DNA of 64,000 nt from Nemertoderma westbladi (lineage: Eukaryota > Xenacoelomorpha > Nemertodermatida > Nemertodermatidae): NCBI GenBank assembly GCA_032718475.1, contig JAUCBJ010006655.1:1-64000 (forward strand), written 5' to 3'. Below, piece by piece: positions 33,023 to 45,185 of the stretch (its first letter is position 1; the number at the start of each line of letters is the position of its first letter). Made by a program: the position numbers and the translations under genes. Below the pieces are notes generated by a model that had not been told where the DNA came from, made no database searches, and saw only the letters and a program-made list of their open reading frames with translations.

Positions 33023-34023
33023 TGTAAAAGCTTTTGCGGAATTGCCCGGTTATTTTTCCTTATTTTTCCCGTAAAATACTCTGTAGTTGGTTTAGTAGGC
33101 GTAAGAGGCCGTATTATTGCTGTATCGGTGTTTTTTAGAGGACCTAAGAGCTATTTCTTCCGTATGTGTACTTTGGGGGACATGGTTGGTGATTCTATGG
33201 CAATTCTATGACGCAAAATAGCTAGATCCTCTTGAAACAGTAGTTACTATGACGACGGTTAACAGCTGAGCTGTATACGTGTCGATTTTCTTTGTTCTAC
33301 GGTGCCTCTCAGTTCAGTCAACCAATCAGAGCGTTTTTACTGTTCTTGTACAGAAATTTCCTAGAAATCACGCAATGCTTTATGGGCAGTGTTATCATTC
33401 AGTCCTGAGCCAAGAAAGAACGGCTTTTGGAATATTTGTGCTTTTCTGCTTTTAGCCTAACACTAGTAGGCTTAATTATAAGGACATATATCCGTTATCT
33501 GGGTAACTCAATGGTTAACAACTTACTCAATGCTTGGCTGGTCTTGTCGTGCATACTTTTATAACGTTATACTGCTATTTACTGTCGGTTATTCATTATA
33601 TGGTTGATGAAATATTATATTTGGAATAACGAGAAATAACCCCGAAAACCCAATATTCTTGATATACCGAAGGTAAGAGAGACAGGTTACATATAACGAT
33701 TGTGACTTATGTTAAAGTGGTTTGAAGTGAATCTAATGTTATCTGATAGACCCTACATGAGTCGGTCTGTGTTCCTTTTATATGTGACTAAAATCAGTGA
33801 AGATCGGCAGATCAGTGTGCAGTATTGTGCAGCATTGTGTATGAGTGAGACTGATAACGAAGCATTTCCTAAAGAATGCGCCATATATGTGAATTGTAAC
33901 TAAGCCATATCGTTGCATGTAGTTTAAGTCATAGCTCTGTTTATATAGATAGAGCGCCACGTCCAAAAGGAACTGTTAATATTCCCCGAAGGTGAATAAT
34001 ATTGTCAGAGATTATATAATACT
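33023..34023 (+). repeat. 5' LTR (1001 bp) of BEL/Pao-type element
   Basis: Starts TGTAAAAGC and matches 43107-44107 over its full length with about four substitutions that I can see (for example near 33355, 33532, 33707 and 33808). A TATATAGATAGAG segment at about 33942 could be part of the promoter. The small frame at 33709-33903, repeated in the other LTR, is not credible as a gene. Confidence 0.9.
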
Positions 34024-34289
34024 ATTAAATTAAATTAAAGGAAGAACAGGAGTCTTACACCCCCAATAAAAAATATAGAATCAGGACATTTAGCCCAAAA
34101 TATTTCTCGACCCCTAGGGTCATCGAAAGAACAACAAACACACAAACACAAACAAATATAAATACATGCTAAACATACAGGTATGTGTCGCAACCCTAAC
34201 CCTAAGCCTACCCGCCATACACTAAATGATACCGTTAATAAACTGCACAATAGCTAAGCCTATATTCTATAAGAAAATATATGACAATT
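34023..34289. repeat. 267-bp direct repeat, copy 1
   Basis: Identical by eye to 34699-34965 and adjoining the 5' LTR where the primer-binding site should be. It contains a short gcaaccctaaccctaagcc stretch. Identity unknown. Confidence 0.88.
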
Positions 34290-34698
34290 TTGTCGCCGTG
34301 AAAGGGGTATGACTGAGGCAAAAATAATTAATTTGTGAAAAATATGGTTGCGTTTCGGTGTCTTGGACCAGTACGCGCTAATCCTCGACACCTCGTCAGC
34401 TGGACAGGGAATTAGCCAAGCCTATCTATAATGCACCAATGACCTAAAATAATCGCACCATCAACTCTGTTACCACCTAGCCCAAAACAGAAGTCAGACC
34501 ACAGAACACAGGAACCCTATAGGCCTATGGTAAGTAAATATGTTACCAATGGAAACTGGTGGAATGCTAGGGCACACACACAGTACAAAATTTAAATAAG
34601 ATTTTATGATTTGCAGTAATGTCGAAATTCTGCTCCACTTTCATAAGATGATAATTGATGTTAACGACATACTGACTAACAGGGGGTTGGTATGTATA

Positions 34699-34965
34699 TA
34701 TTAAATTAAATTAAAGGAAGAACAGGAGTCTTACACCCCCAATAAAAAATATAGAATCAGGACATTTAGCCCAAAATATTTCTCGACCCCTAGGGTCATC
34801 GAAAGAACAACAAACACACAAACACAAACAAATATAAATACATGCTAAACATACAGGTATGTGTCGCAACCCTAACCCTAAGCCTACCCGCCATACACTA
34901 AATGATACCGTTAATAAACTGCACAATAGCTAAGCCTATATTCTATAAGAAAATATATGACAATT
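34699..34965. repeat. 267-bp direct repeat, copy 2
   Basis: Second copy, 676 bp downstream. The 409 bp between them (34290-34698) have no recognised content. Confidence 0.88.
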
Positions 34966-36234
34966 GACAAGTGCTAAGTTAGGAAAGTAGGGGCTTCAAG
35001 TGCTGTGAGGTAAACCCCCTGTGAAAGAATAAGTCGTACTACTGGGTTAGAACGCATACTAACTATACTAGCTGTTCAAGTATTTTTAACTACTAATTAT
35101 TTGTTGTACAAGTACTTGTACCTAATTTAGGGTTTAGTGTACAGTACTTTCCGAAGGTGATTAGTGTGTAGGCAGTATATTAGTGTTGTAAAGTGGTTAA
35201 TAGGCACGTTGGTTCTGGTAGACCGCGGTAATTAATCTCTAGGTAGGAACACTCCGTGATACATAACGTAGTACCTATAGCGATACGGCTATAGGTCGTC
35301 AGACGGTGGTATTTTTCCTATCTGGACAGCGCAATATATTTACTACTACTTATTATTTTCAAATACCGTAGTAACCTGTCCGTTGTAATAACCAGATATT
35401 CTAACCCTTTGTTAGGCTGGTTAGTAGACTTCTTGTAAAATTACCCTAAAAATTTGTATTTGTGTATTTGTAATTAAATTGTTGTGTTTATTTAGAGATT
35501 GTAATCTCAACCCGAATTGTACGTAATTGGTAGTATTAAGTAACTTAGGTAAATTAGAATTATTTGTTTTAGTGTCTAACAAGTAGCACTCCACTGAGAG
35601 CGCTCAGCTTATGTGTAGTGACTCCCCCAGAAATAATAACATTTATTTCAAACATTGACAAAACCCATTAAACAGGTATATATATATTATAAATCAACTC
35701 AAACGATTTATAAATAGTAGGCCTGCCATATAACAATTAGGTCTCAATATCAGTTGGACTACTGCTTAAATAACGGCAATAAAGTAAGTTAAAGTAACCA
35801 AGTAACCCTTAAAATTCAGAAATTCAATTATTTTAAAATAATTGATATACCGGTATTAACAATAGGCTTATTATCTTTATTTTCATAAACTTAGGCTGAA
35901 ATTATACCGGTATTCTGTAATTGATTCTAGTCTGTAATTATACTTATATATATATATTATAAGTGTAAGCTGCATACCGGTATTCTGTGACAAACCTAGT
36001 CCTGTAGTCTGTAATAATACTTATATATACTATAAGCATACCGGTATTCTAATATATTGTATATATATCACGTTACATAGAGTAACGATATCGGTAATTA
36101 ATTACTAGGCTAACAGTGATACTGAATTACTAGACTTGCTTTAACTGTAATATAGCAGTAGGCATTCAACTGTACAATCAAACATATCTGACACAAAACG
36201 GGCACTGTCAGATAGTCTTTTGAAAGGTGTTAGA
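34966..36234 (+). other. Long untranslated leader of the LTR element
   Basis: AT-rich, no coding frame. Repeated accggtatt motifs occur between 35850 and 36050. Confidence 0.5.
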
Positions 36235-39200
36235 ATGAGTCTTCGACTTGGACAGTGTCTTGAAAGGATAGAAGAAAGAAAAGCGGCAGAGGCAGTGGCA
36301 AAAGCAGACTTGAGGAGACAAATCGGAAGACAGTTATTTGCCTCCTCCAATGAAGGTGATATAAGAGATCCCGAAAGTAGAGGTAATAAATCTCGTTCAA
36401 GCAGGCGTAGAAGAATGCCACACTGTCCGAAGTTACCTAATTTGCCTCCTGCGGTGAGACTAGCTAGCACAGACTTAGGTAGTACAGAACCCACAGACCA
36501 AATTATTACAGTAGAAAGACTCCCTACTATAGTAGATGAGCCTGAAATAATTAGGCCTGTTCTCAAAGCCACCCCTGCGGTGATAGAGACACCTGTACTC
36601 CCAGAACCTACCTCTAAATTCCCTTTGCACAGCACGAAAGTACCTGTGCCCAGTAGGACTGTTCCCGAGTCCGAACCCATCCTGGACGCCGAGCGAGATA
36701 TTAGGAATTTATCGCCCGTCGTCTCTCGCTTGCCCGCTACTACGTTGGCGACTCCCGCTTCGGCGGTCGAGTGGGTAGCTGAGGGACGACGGGAGATGGG
36801 TCTCCTGCTCGGGCAGCTGAGGGAACACTGTAAATGTTCCTCCCAGCAGGTCCGGGAGTTGGAAGGGTCTGTTCAGCAGTTAAAGGGAGCAGTAAGAGAG
36901 GGTAGGTTAGCATTGCAAGAAGTGCAGCAAAGTATCGCGCTAGAACGCGATAAGTTAGTAAATTTACAAAAGAGTATACCACCACCCTCTGTAACAATGT
37001 GTCAACCTGTTAGGTCTGAAGTATTTCATGCGCAAGGTGTGGAGCCTACACGCATCTATACTGTTAGTGTTAGTGAAGTAGAAACTCCTATAGTAAACCC
37101 TATTAAGGGTAATTATAAACCTGTTGACAGTGATATTCCCTATAGACTTGATAATAATCCGAGAAATTTACATACCGATAACTCGATATTAAATAATACG
37201 ATGGCCCAAGAAAGTTTTATGCGTCAAATGGCTAGAACCGAAGCCCGTCAAGCGGTAAAGATGGGAGAGATCGTCAAGTTCAATGGAGATGAGATGAAAT
37301 GGTTACCTTTTAATGAATATTACAAAGATAACATACAGAACTCTGTGCTATCTAATGGAGAGAAACTTAGATTCCTCATCGAGTGCTTGGAAGGATCTCC
37401 CAAGTTAATGGCGTTAAAGTTTATTGGACATCCAGATGGATTAAGACAAGTTTGGGATACACTAAACATCAGGTATGGTAATAGGACTAACATAGCTAGG
37501 TATTTATATGCGAAATTAATGGCGCCCCGAAAGTTTCTTAGCAGCGGGATTATAGAGTTTTCCGACGAGATTCAGGAGATCTGTAGACAACTAGATTGGT
37601 TAGGTAAGTCTCATGAATACCAGAATTCTATGGTTGTAGGAGCCTTAGCATCTACTTTGCCCAAGGGTGGAGTAGGTACACGCTGGGACAAGAAAGTGTT
37701 ATATATGATGGAACAACAACGACGAGACCCTACCATGGCTGATCTCATGTCATTCTTAGATGGAGAAGTAAAATTACAGCTCCTAAGGCAGTCCAGAGAG
37801 AAGACACTGGAAAACAAGGTAAGTGAGAAACCCGTTTCTAGGAGAAGGGTAACACCAGTGTGTTATACAGACGACGGCGAAAGCCAGACTTCTCAAGGAG
37901 AGGATAGCGGGAAAGACACTGAAAGATCTTATTATGTCAATAAAACGCCTAAAGACCAGGTAAGTAAATTCAAGTCTCGAACCAATGACAGGAGAGAACA
38001 GGTAAGAAAAACTCCTCCTACGTCTCCCAAGAGAATTCAGGTGAGAAAGCCCGAGGAAAGAACGAGCGTGCACCACACAGCACATGTTAAAGTAAGTAAC
38101 ATCAAGCCCAAATGTGTGCTGTGCGACGGGCCCCACCGTTTAAGTGCGTGTGATGAATTCTTAAAGAAATCATTAAAAGAGAGACGGGAAGTCATGTGGG
38201 ATAAGCGGTTGTGTTATAATTGCCTCAGACGAGGACACCAACGGCGAACCTGTTACTCCGACGCAAGGTGTGCAAAGTGCGGTGCGAAACATCATATCTT
38301 GTTGCACACTGAATTCGAGCGAAATAGTCCGAGTCAGGTGAGTGATTCCGAACTACATGTCCAATTCAGTGATGTGAACGACACTGATCAATCTGAGATG
38401 GAAGGATTCTATACGGACGAGTTCTCCGACGAAAACGAATCCTGTTACATGATAAATACCGCAGTGTATCGAGCACTCACTTATGAAAAAGATACAGACA
38501 GCGACCTCACCCTAACTACTTCAGATCAACAACAATCTTGGAAAGCGCCAACTTCAAATGTAGGAATCCGAGAATTTCCTGTAGTCCAGTTACGGGTCCA
38601 CGGACCTCAGAAGAGCTATATAGTGAACGCCCTCCTGGACTCCGGCAGCACAGGAACATTCATCGATATAGAACTAGCCGAAGACATCTTTGCTGGACAA
38701 CCCAAGTTCCGAACCAAGCTAAACATGTCAGGGATCATGCAGGTTTGGAAATCTGCTGTGGCTGCCGACTATTATATAGGTGAGGTGTCCACTCCACAGG
38801 ATAAACTAGGAGAACACAGTATAAGGTCAGTCAAAATGGTGGCAATAAAGAACTTCGCTACCACCCAAGTGGAACCTTATAATTGGGACGAAGATGATCA
38901 TGCCCAACAACTTAACATTCCTAGATTCGACACCGATTATCCTGGAGTACAAATATTAATCGGTCAAAACGCGCATGAGGCGCTGGAGACATTGGAGAAA
39001 CGACCTGCTCAACCGCAACCACTTCAGACCTATGCGGTAAGAACTAGAGTAGGTTGGTACCTTACTGGACCTTCCCGAAGAACGCTCAGAGAAAGACTGC
39101 TTCAAGATCGCGTCTGCCAGGTGAGTGAATGGGAAGATGATACTAGTGAGGGAGACGACCCAACTGAGGGAACACCATACTCCTCAGATAATGACGATAT

Positions 39201-39849
39201 TAGCTCCAATGTAGATCAATGGAGATATTGCCCCAAGAAGTTTAATCCAACTGACATCGCTTCCAGAGGAGCAACTTCTCAAGAACTGACAGATACTACA
39301 GACCGGTTAGGTGAACCCGACTTCCTGAGTAAGGAGGATGAATGGCCTCCCCATCTTACTCCGACTGAGATTAGACCAGCCAAGGGAGCGGAGAAAGTCA
39401 AACCTAAAACCCGGACGGGTGGATCGGAGTTATTTGAACCCGGGATAGATCTGTCGGTATTACATATTGCCAGGGACGACGCCGTGGATCTGGACCTCCC
39501 CACCGCGAGTGGATCCTTCATGAAGATCAGAGAGAGCGATTGGAGCTCTGGAACATCAGACGTCTCGCAGGGACTCTCACCTCTCCTGCAGGGAGCGACG
39601 GACCACTATAGCTCCTGGAATCGGCTTTGTAAGGCCGTCGTGTACCTAGAGCGATGTTTCTATCGTCACTATTCCAGGACGAAGAGGAAACCTGGAATTG
39701 TATTCGGGATGCAGCGTCTCAATCACCCAGTCGGTCGTTTGTGTTTACCGGAAGGGAATGGAGGACTCTCCGGAAACTGTGGAAGGCAAGATTCTCTTCC
39801 CACGACCACCTCCCTAATCCTTCAAACATCTAGGGACTCCATAACGTAA
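36235..39849 (+). CDS. BEL/Pao gag-protease polyprotein with internal deletion of RT/RNase H
   Basis: ATG at 36235 gives about 1,204 codons. Residues 185-245 are probably coiled coil. From about residue 345 lies a DUF1759-like gag region (KWLPFNEYYKDNI, LVGAL-type LVQ core near 460). A CCHC zinc knuckle region follows (CVLCDGPHRLSAC at ~626, CYNCLRRGHQRRTC at ~659). The aspartic protease motif LLDSGSTGTFID is at ~800, and RTRVGWYLTGPSRR at ~940 marks the protease end. The next recognisable block, QWRYCPKKFNPTDIASRG (~996), normally lies after RNase H and before integrase. About 500 residues of polymerase are therefore missing, yet the frame stays open. The end (from ~1150) reads out of register into unrelated residues. 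It packages and processes element RNA in its family. Confidence 0.82.
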   Translation: MSLRLGQCLERIEERKAAEAVAKADLRRQIGRQLFASSNEGDIRDPESRGNKSRSSRRRRMPHCPKLPNLPPAVRLASTDLGSTEPTDQIITVERLPTIVDEPEIIRPVLKATPAVIETPVLPEPTSKFPLHSTKVPVPSRTVPESEPILDAERDIRNLSPVVSRLPATTLATPASAVEWVAEGRREMGLLLGQLREHCKCSSQQVRELEGSVQQLKGAVREGRLALQEVQQSIALERDKLVNLQKSIPPPSVTMCQPVRSEVFHAQGVEPTRIYTVSVSEVETPIVNPIKGNYKPVDSDIPYRLDNNPRNLHTDNSILNNTMAQESFMRQMARTEARQAVKMGEIVKFNGDEMKWLPFNEYYKDNIQNSVLSNGEKLRFLIECLEGSPKLMALKFIGHPDGLRQVWDTLNIRYGNRTNIARYLYAKLMAPRKFLSSGIIEFSDEIQEICRQLDWLGKSHEYQNSMVVGALASTLPKGGVGTRWDKKVLYMMEQQRRDPTMADLMSFLDGEVKLQLLRQSREKTLENKVSEKPVSRRRVTPVCYTDDGESQTSQGEDSGKDTERSYYVNKTPKDQVSKFKSRTNDRREQVRKTPPTSPKRIQVRKPEERTSVHHTAHVKVSNIKPKCVLCDGPHRLSACDEFLKKSLKERREVMWDKRLCYNCLRRGHQRRTCYSDARCAKCGAKHHILLHTEFERNSPSQVSDSELHVQFSDVNDTDQSEMEGFYTDEFSDENESCYMINTAVYRALTYEKDTDSDLTLTTSDQQQSWKAPTSNVGIREFPVVQLRVHGPQKSYIVNALLDSGSTGTFIDIELAEDIFAGQPKFRTKLNMSGIMQVWKSAVAADYYIGEVSTPQDKLGEHSIRSVKMVAIKNFATTQVEPYNWDEDDHAQQLNIPRFDTDYPGVQILIGQNAHEALETLEKRPAQPQPLQTYAVRTRVGWYLTGPSRRTLRERLLQDRVCQVSEWEDDTSEGDDPTEGTPYSSDNDDISSNVDQWRYCPKKFNPTDIASRGATSQELTDTTDRLGEPDFLSKEDEWPPHLTPTEIRPAKGAEKVKPKTRTGGSELFEPGIDLSVLHIARDDAVDLDLPTASGSFMKIRESDWSSGTSDVSQGLSPLLQGATDHYSSWNRLCKAVVYLERCFYRHYSRTKRKPGIVFGMQRLNHPVGRLCLPEGNGGLSGNCGRQDSLPTTTSLILQTSRDSIT

Positions 39850-41520
39850 CAACATATGGAGTGGGTGTGTGACTCTATTATTTTATATTATTTTATTATT
39901 TTTATATTTCTGTATGTATTACTATGTAATTTTATTATAATCATTTTATTTAATTTAGTAGAATATTATTTAGCGATTATTTAGTAGAATAGTGCAATAT
40001 ATTCGTGTTTATTGCGTACGTAATTACTTATATTATATTTAGTGTGACGGTGAGAAACAAGTATTTTTCTCTTTCCTTACTGTCCGTGTTATATTATAAA
40101 TACGTAACTACAGTAAGATGAAATGTCCGTACTTATTAAAGTACAATAAAGCCACTACTATATTCAAGTATTATTGGTAGGCAGAGTATTAGGAATGCAA
40201 AGTTCAGATCCTCGTGTCTCGGCTAAACCAAGCTCTGGGTAGACCTTGGAAACGACTTGCCTCTTCACACTGACATTGCTTCGTGCGATATTGCTCTCAT
40301 ACCGTATATTAAATAATACATATAGTAGCGTGATGTCCCTCTAACAGTAGCGTGAAACGCAAATAAATCTGTTAAACTTTTTGACCATCTGTAATTCTAG
40401 TCGATTAAGATATCGCGGCACCCACCGATATACTTGAAAGACAAATTCTAGAATCAGTGGTTAACGTCCCCAGACAAGTTCTGGAATAAATCGGTGCCCA
40501 TCTCAAATATTAATTATTTAATATTTGCAAATCTAATATATCAAAATCTGTAAAATTCAGATCCTTCAACAATTCTAGTCAATTAAGACATCGTAGCATT
40601 TACCGATATTCTTAAAAGGACAATTTTCATAGAATTAAGGATCTTGTGTCCCCACACATGTTCTAGAATCAAAACTTGTCAATTTAATTATCAAATAATA
40701 AAATTTCAGGGAATAAATTTAAATTCATGCCTTTTAATGAATTTAATAAATTGCCATTTTTACGCAATTTATAACATTCCCAAAATTCCATTAATTAATA
40801 GATCAAGGGAGCGGAGATTTATCTTCTTATGCGTATGAGTGTGCGAAAGTCTCCCAAACATAGTCAATAGCCGATAAAATTCATAAAGCCATGTATAAAA
40901 CAGGACATTGACCATTAAAGAATTACTATTAAATAACATCCCAGATCTGTATGCATTGGAATTACCCTAATTCTACCGCTAGCTTTGCATAATGTCACCA
41001 TAGCAACAACCACGTTAGAATTAGAATTGAGTTAAAAGAACAATAGAAAGCTTGTCCCATTGAATAGCATAGGGAATAAATAGCGCACTGCTAGTATCCA
41101 AGGATACATGATAATAACGTGACATTCTGGAAGGCACTGACTAACGGACAAGTGACCCGAGTGTGTGTAATTTCTGACAAGTTGTGTGTGTGGTATTTGT
41201 GAGTTTATAGGCGAATGTTACTACTAAGGTGTGTTTATAGTAGCGAGTCGCAATTGTGAAAGTAACCCTAACTCTCCAGTAAGAACCTGAGGTGTATCTA
41301 AGCCTTTGGGACGGACAGTCGAGTGACTTGTGCCGGTTGTCGTTGTCGTTGTGCGGCTACGTCGTTGGCGAAAGTACAGCGGCGACGACACATCGGCGCT
41401 GAGGATCTCGCACTGTCCGGGGGCTGATTGGGGTAGGCAGCGACGCTCGCTAGCCTAAATATAAACTCATTATAATATTAATAAACTCATATATAGCAGA
41501 TATGACGGAGTTGATAGAAG
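39850..41520 (+). other. Non-coding internal region of the LTR element
   Basis: No gene. A diverged direct repeat is visible: about 40390-40490 and 40565-40675 share attctagtc-attaaga-atcg, accgatat and gtcccca-aca-gttct. A GTCGTTGTCGTTGTG stretch lies near 41340. Confidence 0.5.
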
Positions 41521-42459
41521 ATGGTCTTGGTATCAGGGAGCGATATACTCTACTTTCAAGCGTTTGTTGATAGCTTGATACGCGGTGATACTAGTCCAAC
41601 TACTACGGAGGATGATGGTCGTTATATCGAACCTACGATTTCCTGGAAGTAACTTACGCGTGAATTGGACTATGGAAAATTCACCGCTCGCTATACGCAT
41701 CGTAATGGTACGTATATGGACTTCTTGACTACTGGTCATCCTATTGATTTACACGACACCGACGATATAGACACCGAAAGGGAAATGGTTTTATTTAAAT
41801 ATCATACCCAGCGGAGTCGAAACGATAAATCGAGAATAGAACACGAGTACTCTATTCGAAACAGACTCGAGAGGGAAGACGTTGAAGAACCTGATAAACG
41901 TCGCGACTTCAACGATTATCTAGAATTCCTAAGAGAGACCTATCTCAATATTGCCAGTCAACAAAACCTCGAAACTCGATATCCTCAAGGTATACATCCA
42001 GACCCTATGATGGAACTCAAACGGCTCTATTTTACGATGATGTATCTTACCGCCGATCGACCGCTACCTGTCGTTCCAGATAGCTTCGAACAGATGGAGG
42101 AATATTGTAAAACTGGAGAGCGATCACCCGCATTTCCCCTTCAAGACGTGCGTCTTTGGTATTATTACGATAAATGCCCTAGACCCAGCCAATAAACGGA
42201 AAGACATAAACATCCACAGAAACGTTGTGTTAAACACAGTTGTGCTCGTTATATTTACTGGAGTTTCGAGCGAAACTTGTTTGACGTATCACCTATGCTC
42301 ACTCGGCTCGAACGATCCTGGAGTAAACCTACGATCAGAGTCCCGGAATACTCGGTCAAACCTCCTCATTCTTTAGTTGGACCTCAGACCTGCGATCCTG
42401 GTGGTGTCGTGGATCCTCGCGGACTGTATTCACTGTTCAAAGATCTAGTGCTACCCTAA
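41521..42459 (+). pseudogene. Third frame of the LTR element, broken by two TAA codons
   Basis: One register stays open from ATG 41521 to 42459 except for TAA at 41650-41652 and TAA at 42193-42195, giving segments of 43, 180 and 87 codons. The middle segment (from 41653) is charged (RDFNDYLEFLRETYLN, PDPMMELKRLYFTMMYLT). The last has RYIYWSFERNLFDVSPMLTR. No transmembrane segment or known domain was recognised, so an envelope role is unsupported. It could be an accessory gene acquired by the element or a remnant of a host gene. If the stops are mutations, the original product would be about 312 residues. Confidence 0.5.
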
Positions 42460-43106
42460 CAATTAATCGGTAACACTCCGACAGTGATTTCTAGCTAGCC
42501 GCCCATCTTACCTAGCCGGATTGTCCTAATATCACCTAATGACACCTAATATCACTATCCAACCGTATGGTCGTCCCGTTTAACGCGATACAACCCTTCA
42601 TCAAGGTGAAGGAGAGCGTTGTACGAAACGAGTTAAACGCTATTCTATAAAGATCAAAAAAGAAACCTGCGTTTGTTCAGATAAACGTAAGTTATAACAG
42701 TAAGTCCAATCGATAAACGAATTGGCCTTATCTCAGTTCGATTGGGAAATCTCGAATCTCTAAGAAGATATCAAGCTTAGAAAACCCTATTCTCTGCGAG
42801 AGTTTTGGACGAACGTATCCCATGACAAGCGGAGGAAAATCAGCTCGAGGAGAAGCATGTCGAAATGGACGAGACACCGACCGTAAACCCAAACCTTCTA
42901 ATGCAATTGTATTGCACCCTTTACCCAGGAGTTATAGCCTTTCTAGTAAAGTGGCTCGCCCCAAAGAGAAAAGGACTCTTGCTGGCCTCGGGAAACTGCG
43001 TGAACGCCGTCCGCGCAAGAAAAACTAACTGTTTAGAGTATCTTTATGTTTTAGAAACTGTGATTTTTATATTTTATAGACTGAAAATCCCATTTTCTGG
43101 GAGCGG
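42460..43106 (+). other. 3' internal region of the LTR element
   Basis: Two overlapping short frames at 42822-43028 and 42865-43158 have no recognised motif; the second runs into the LTR. Purine-rich gggagcgg directly before the LTR at 43099-43106 may be the polypurine tract. Confidence 0.4.
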
Positions 43107-44107
43107 TGTAAAAGCTTTTGCGGAATTGCCCGGTTATTTTTCCTTATTTTTCCCGTAAAATACTCTGTAGTTGGTTTAGTAGGCGTAAGAGGCCGTATTA
43201 TTGCTGTATCGGTGTTTTTTAGAGGACCTAAGAGCTATTTCTTCCGTATGTGTACTTTGGGGGACATGGTTGGTGATTCTATGGCAATTCTATGACGCAA
43301 AATAGCTAGATCCTCTTGAAACAGTAGTTACTATGACGACGGTTAACAGCTGAGCTGTATACGTGTCGATTTTCTTTGTTCTACGGTGCCTCTCAGTTCA
43401 GTCAACCAATCAGAGCGTTTTTACTGTTCTTGTACAGATATTTCCTAGAAATCACGCAATGCTTTATGGGCAGTGTTATCATTCAGTCCTGAGCCAAGAA
43501 AGAACGGCTTTTGGAATATTTGTGCTTTTCTGCTTTTAGCCTAACACTAGTAGGCTTAATTATAAGGACATATATCCGTTATCTGGGTAACTCAATGGTT
43601 AACAACTTACTCAATACTTGGCTGGTCTTGTCGTGCATACTTTTATAACGTTATACTGCTATTTACTGTCGGTTATTCATTATATGGTTGATGAAATATT
43701 ATATTTGGAATAACGAGAAATAACCCCGAAAACCCAATATTCTTGATATACCGAAGGTAAGAGAGACAGGTTACATATAACGATTGTGACATATGTTAAA
43801 GTGGTTTGAAGTGAATCTAATGTTATCTGATAGACCCTACATGAGTCGGTCTGTGTTCCTTTTATATGTGACTAAAATCAGTGAAGATCGACAGATCAGT
43901 GTGCAGTATTGTGCAGCATTGTGTATGAGTGAGACTGATAACGAAGCATTTCCTAAAGAATGCGCCATATATGTGAATTGTAACTAAGCCATATCGTTGC
44001 ATGTAGTTTAAGTCATAGCTCTGTTTATATAGATAGAGCGCCACGTCCAAAAGGAACTGTTAATATTCCCCGAAGGTGAATAATATTGTCAGAGATTATA
44101 TAATACT
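43107..44107 (+). repeat. 3' LTR (1001 bp)
   Basis: Same length and about 99.6% identical by eye to the 5' LTR. It carries the transcript's polyadenylation region in this class of element. Confidence 0.9.
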
Positions 44108-44430
44108 GTCAGTCGAATAATACATTAGGCTTACATAGCAATAAGATTAAGCCGTCGAAGTCAATCTCCCGGGTATATCCAGCGGGTGAATGATCGCGCA
44201 CAGATTGGTTTCAACTAGTGTAGTGAATCAAATACTTGTCAGAGGCTAAAAGCGATTTATTATCTAGAAGACATCCTAATTTGGCGGGTTAAACTGCCAA
44301 AGGTCTGAAAGCGCGAACAGAAGGGCCCGTGTTCCACTGGTAGATCATCATAAGTCATTTATTAAAAAATATAAAATCATTGCTTCCAAAAGTAGACAAT
44401 CACATACCTTCACGATGTCAGGAAGTAAAG
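44108..44430. other. Non-coding spacer
   Basis: No feature recognised between the LTR and the satellite. Confidence 0.4.
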
Positions 44431-45058
44431 GAGTAAAAGCTCTGTCACGAGTGGGTTACAGCTCGGTCACAAGTGACTTACTTCTCGGTCACAAGTGGGT
44501 TACAGCTTGCTCACAAGTGAGTTACAGCTCTGTCACAGATAAGTTATAGCTCGGTCACGAGTGGGTTACAGCTCGTTCACAAGTGAGTTACAGCTCGGTC
44601 ACTGTTGAGGTACAGCTCGGTCACAAGTGAGTTACAGCTCTGTCTCAGGTGAGTTCAGCTCGGTAACAAGTGACTTACAGCTCGGTAACAGGTGAGTTAC
44701 AGTTCGGTGACGAGTGGGTTACAGCTCGGTTAAAGTGAGTTACAGCTCGGTCACAAGTGAATTACAGCTCGGTCACAGGTAAGTTACAGCTCGGTCACCA
44801 GTGAGTTACAGCTCGGTCACGAGTGAGTTACAGCTCGGTCACAAGTGAGTTTCAGCTCGGTAATAGGTGAGTTACAGCTCGGTCACTAGTGGGTTACAGC
44901 TCGGTCAAAGTGAGTTAGAGCTTGGTTATGAGTGGGTTACAGCTCGGTCACTAGTGAGTTAACAGCTCGGTCACAAGTGAGTTAAAGGTCAGTCATGAGT
45001 GAGTTAAAGCTCGGTCACTAGTGGGTTACAACTCGGTTACAGGTGAGTTACAGGTAGC
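44431..45058. repeat. ~22-bp tandem satellite, about 28 units
   Basis: The consensus is agttacagctcggtcacaa plus gtg, with point changes and one- or two-base indels in many units. Confidence 0.92.
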
Positions 45059-45185
45059 TACAACTATTTATATACAATTAATTAATATTTTAAAAATTTA
45101 AAATATGACTTAATGGTAAAACGAAACCTTCATATACTTTTATTGAAATTTAAAGTTATATAATTGGTGGTAGGTGACGTGCACC

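Larger units (their letters stand above)
33023..44107 (+). mobile_element. BEL/Pao-type LTR retrotransposon, 11.1 kb, lacking RT/RNase H
   Basis: Two 1001-bp LTRs enclose a gag-protease frame (36235-39849) and a broken downstream frame (41521-42459). Near-identical LTRs imply recent integration. The polymerase and RNase H part is absent, so the copy could move only with help from a complete relative. No clear target duplication: gaagg before and gtcag after. Confidence 0.85.

Noticed and set aside
33709-33903. 64-codon frame repeated in both LTRs
   Set aside because: Duplicated only because the LTR is; no recognisable motif.
34190-34205. Telomere-like accctaaccctaa (also near 32155 and 34868)
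   Set aside because: Only two repeats each; two lie in the duplicated 267-bp segment. No evidence of a chromosome end.
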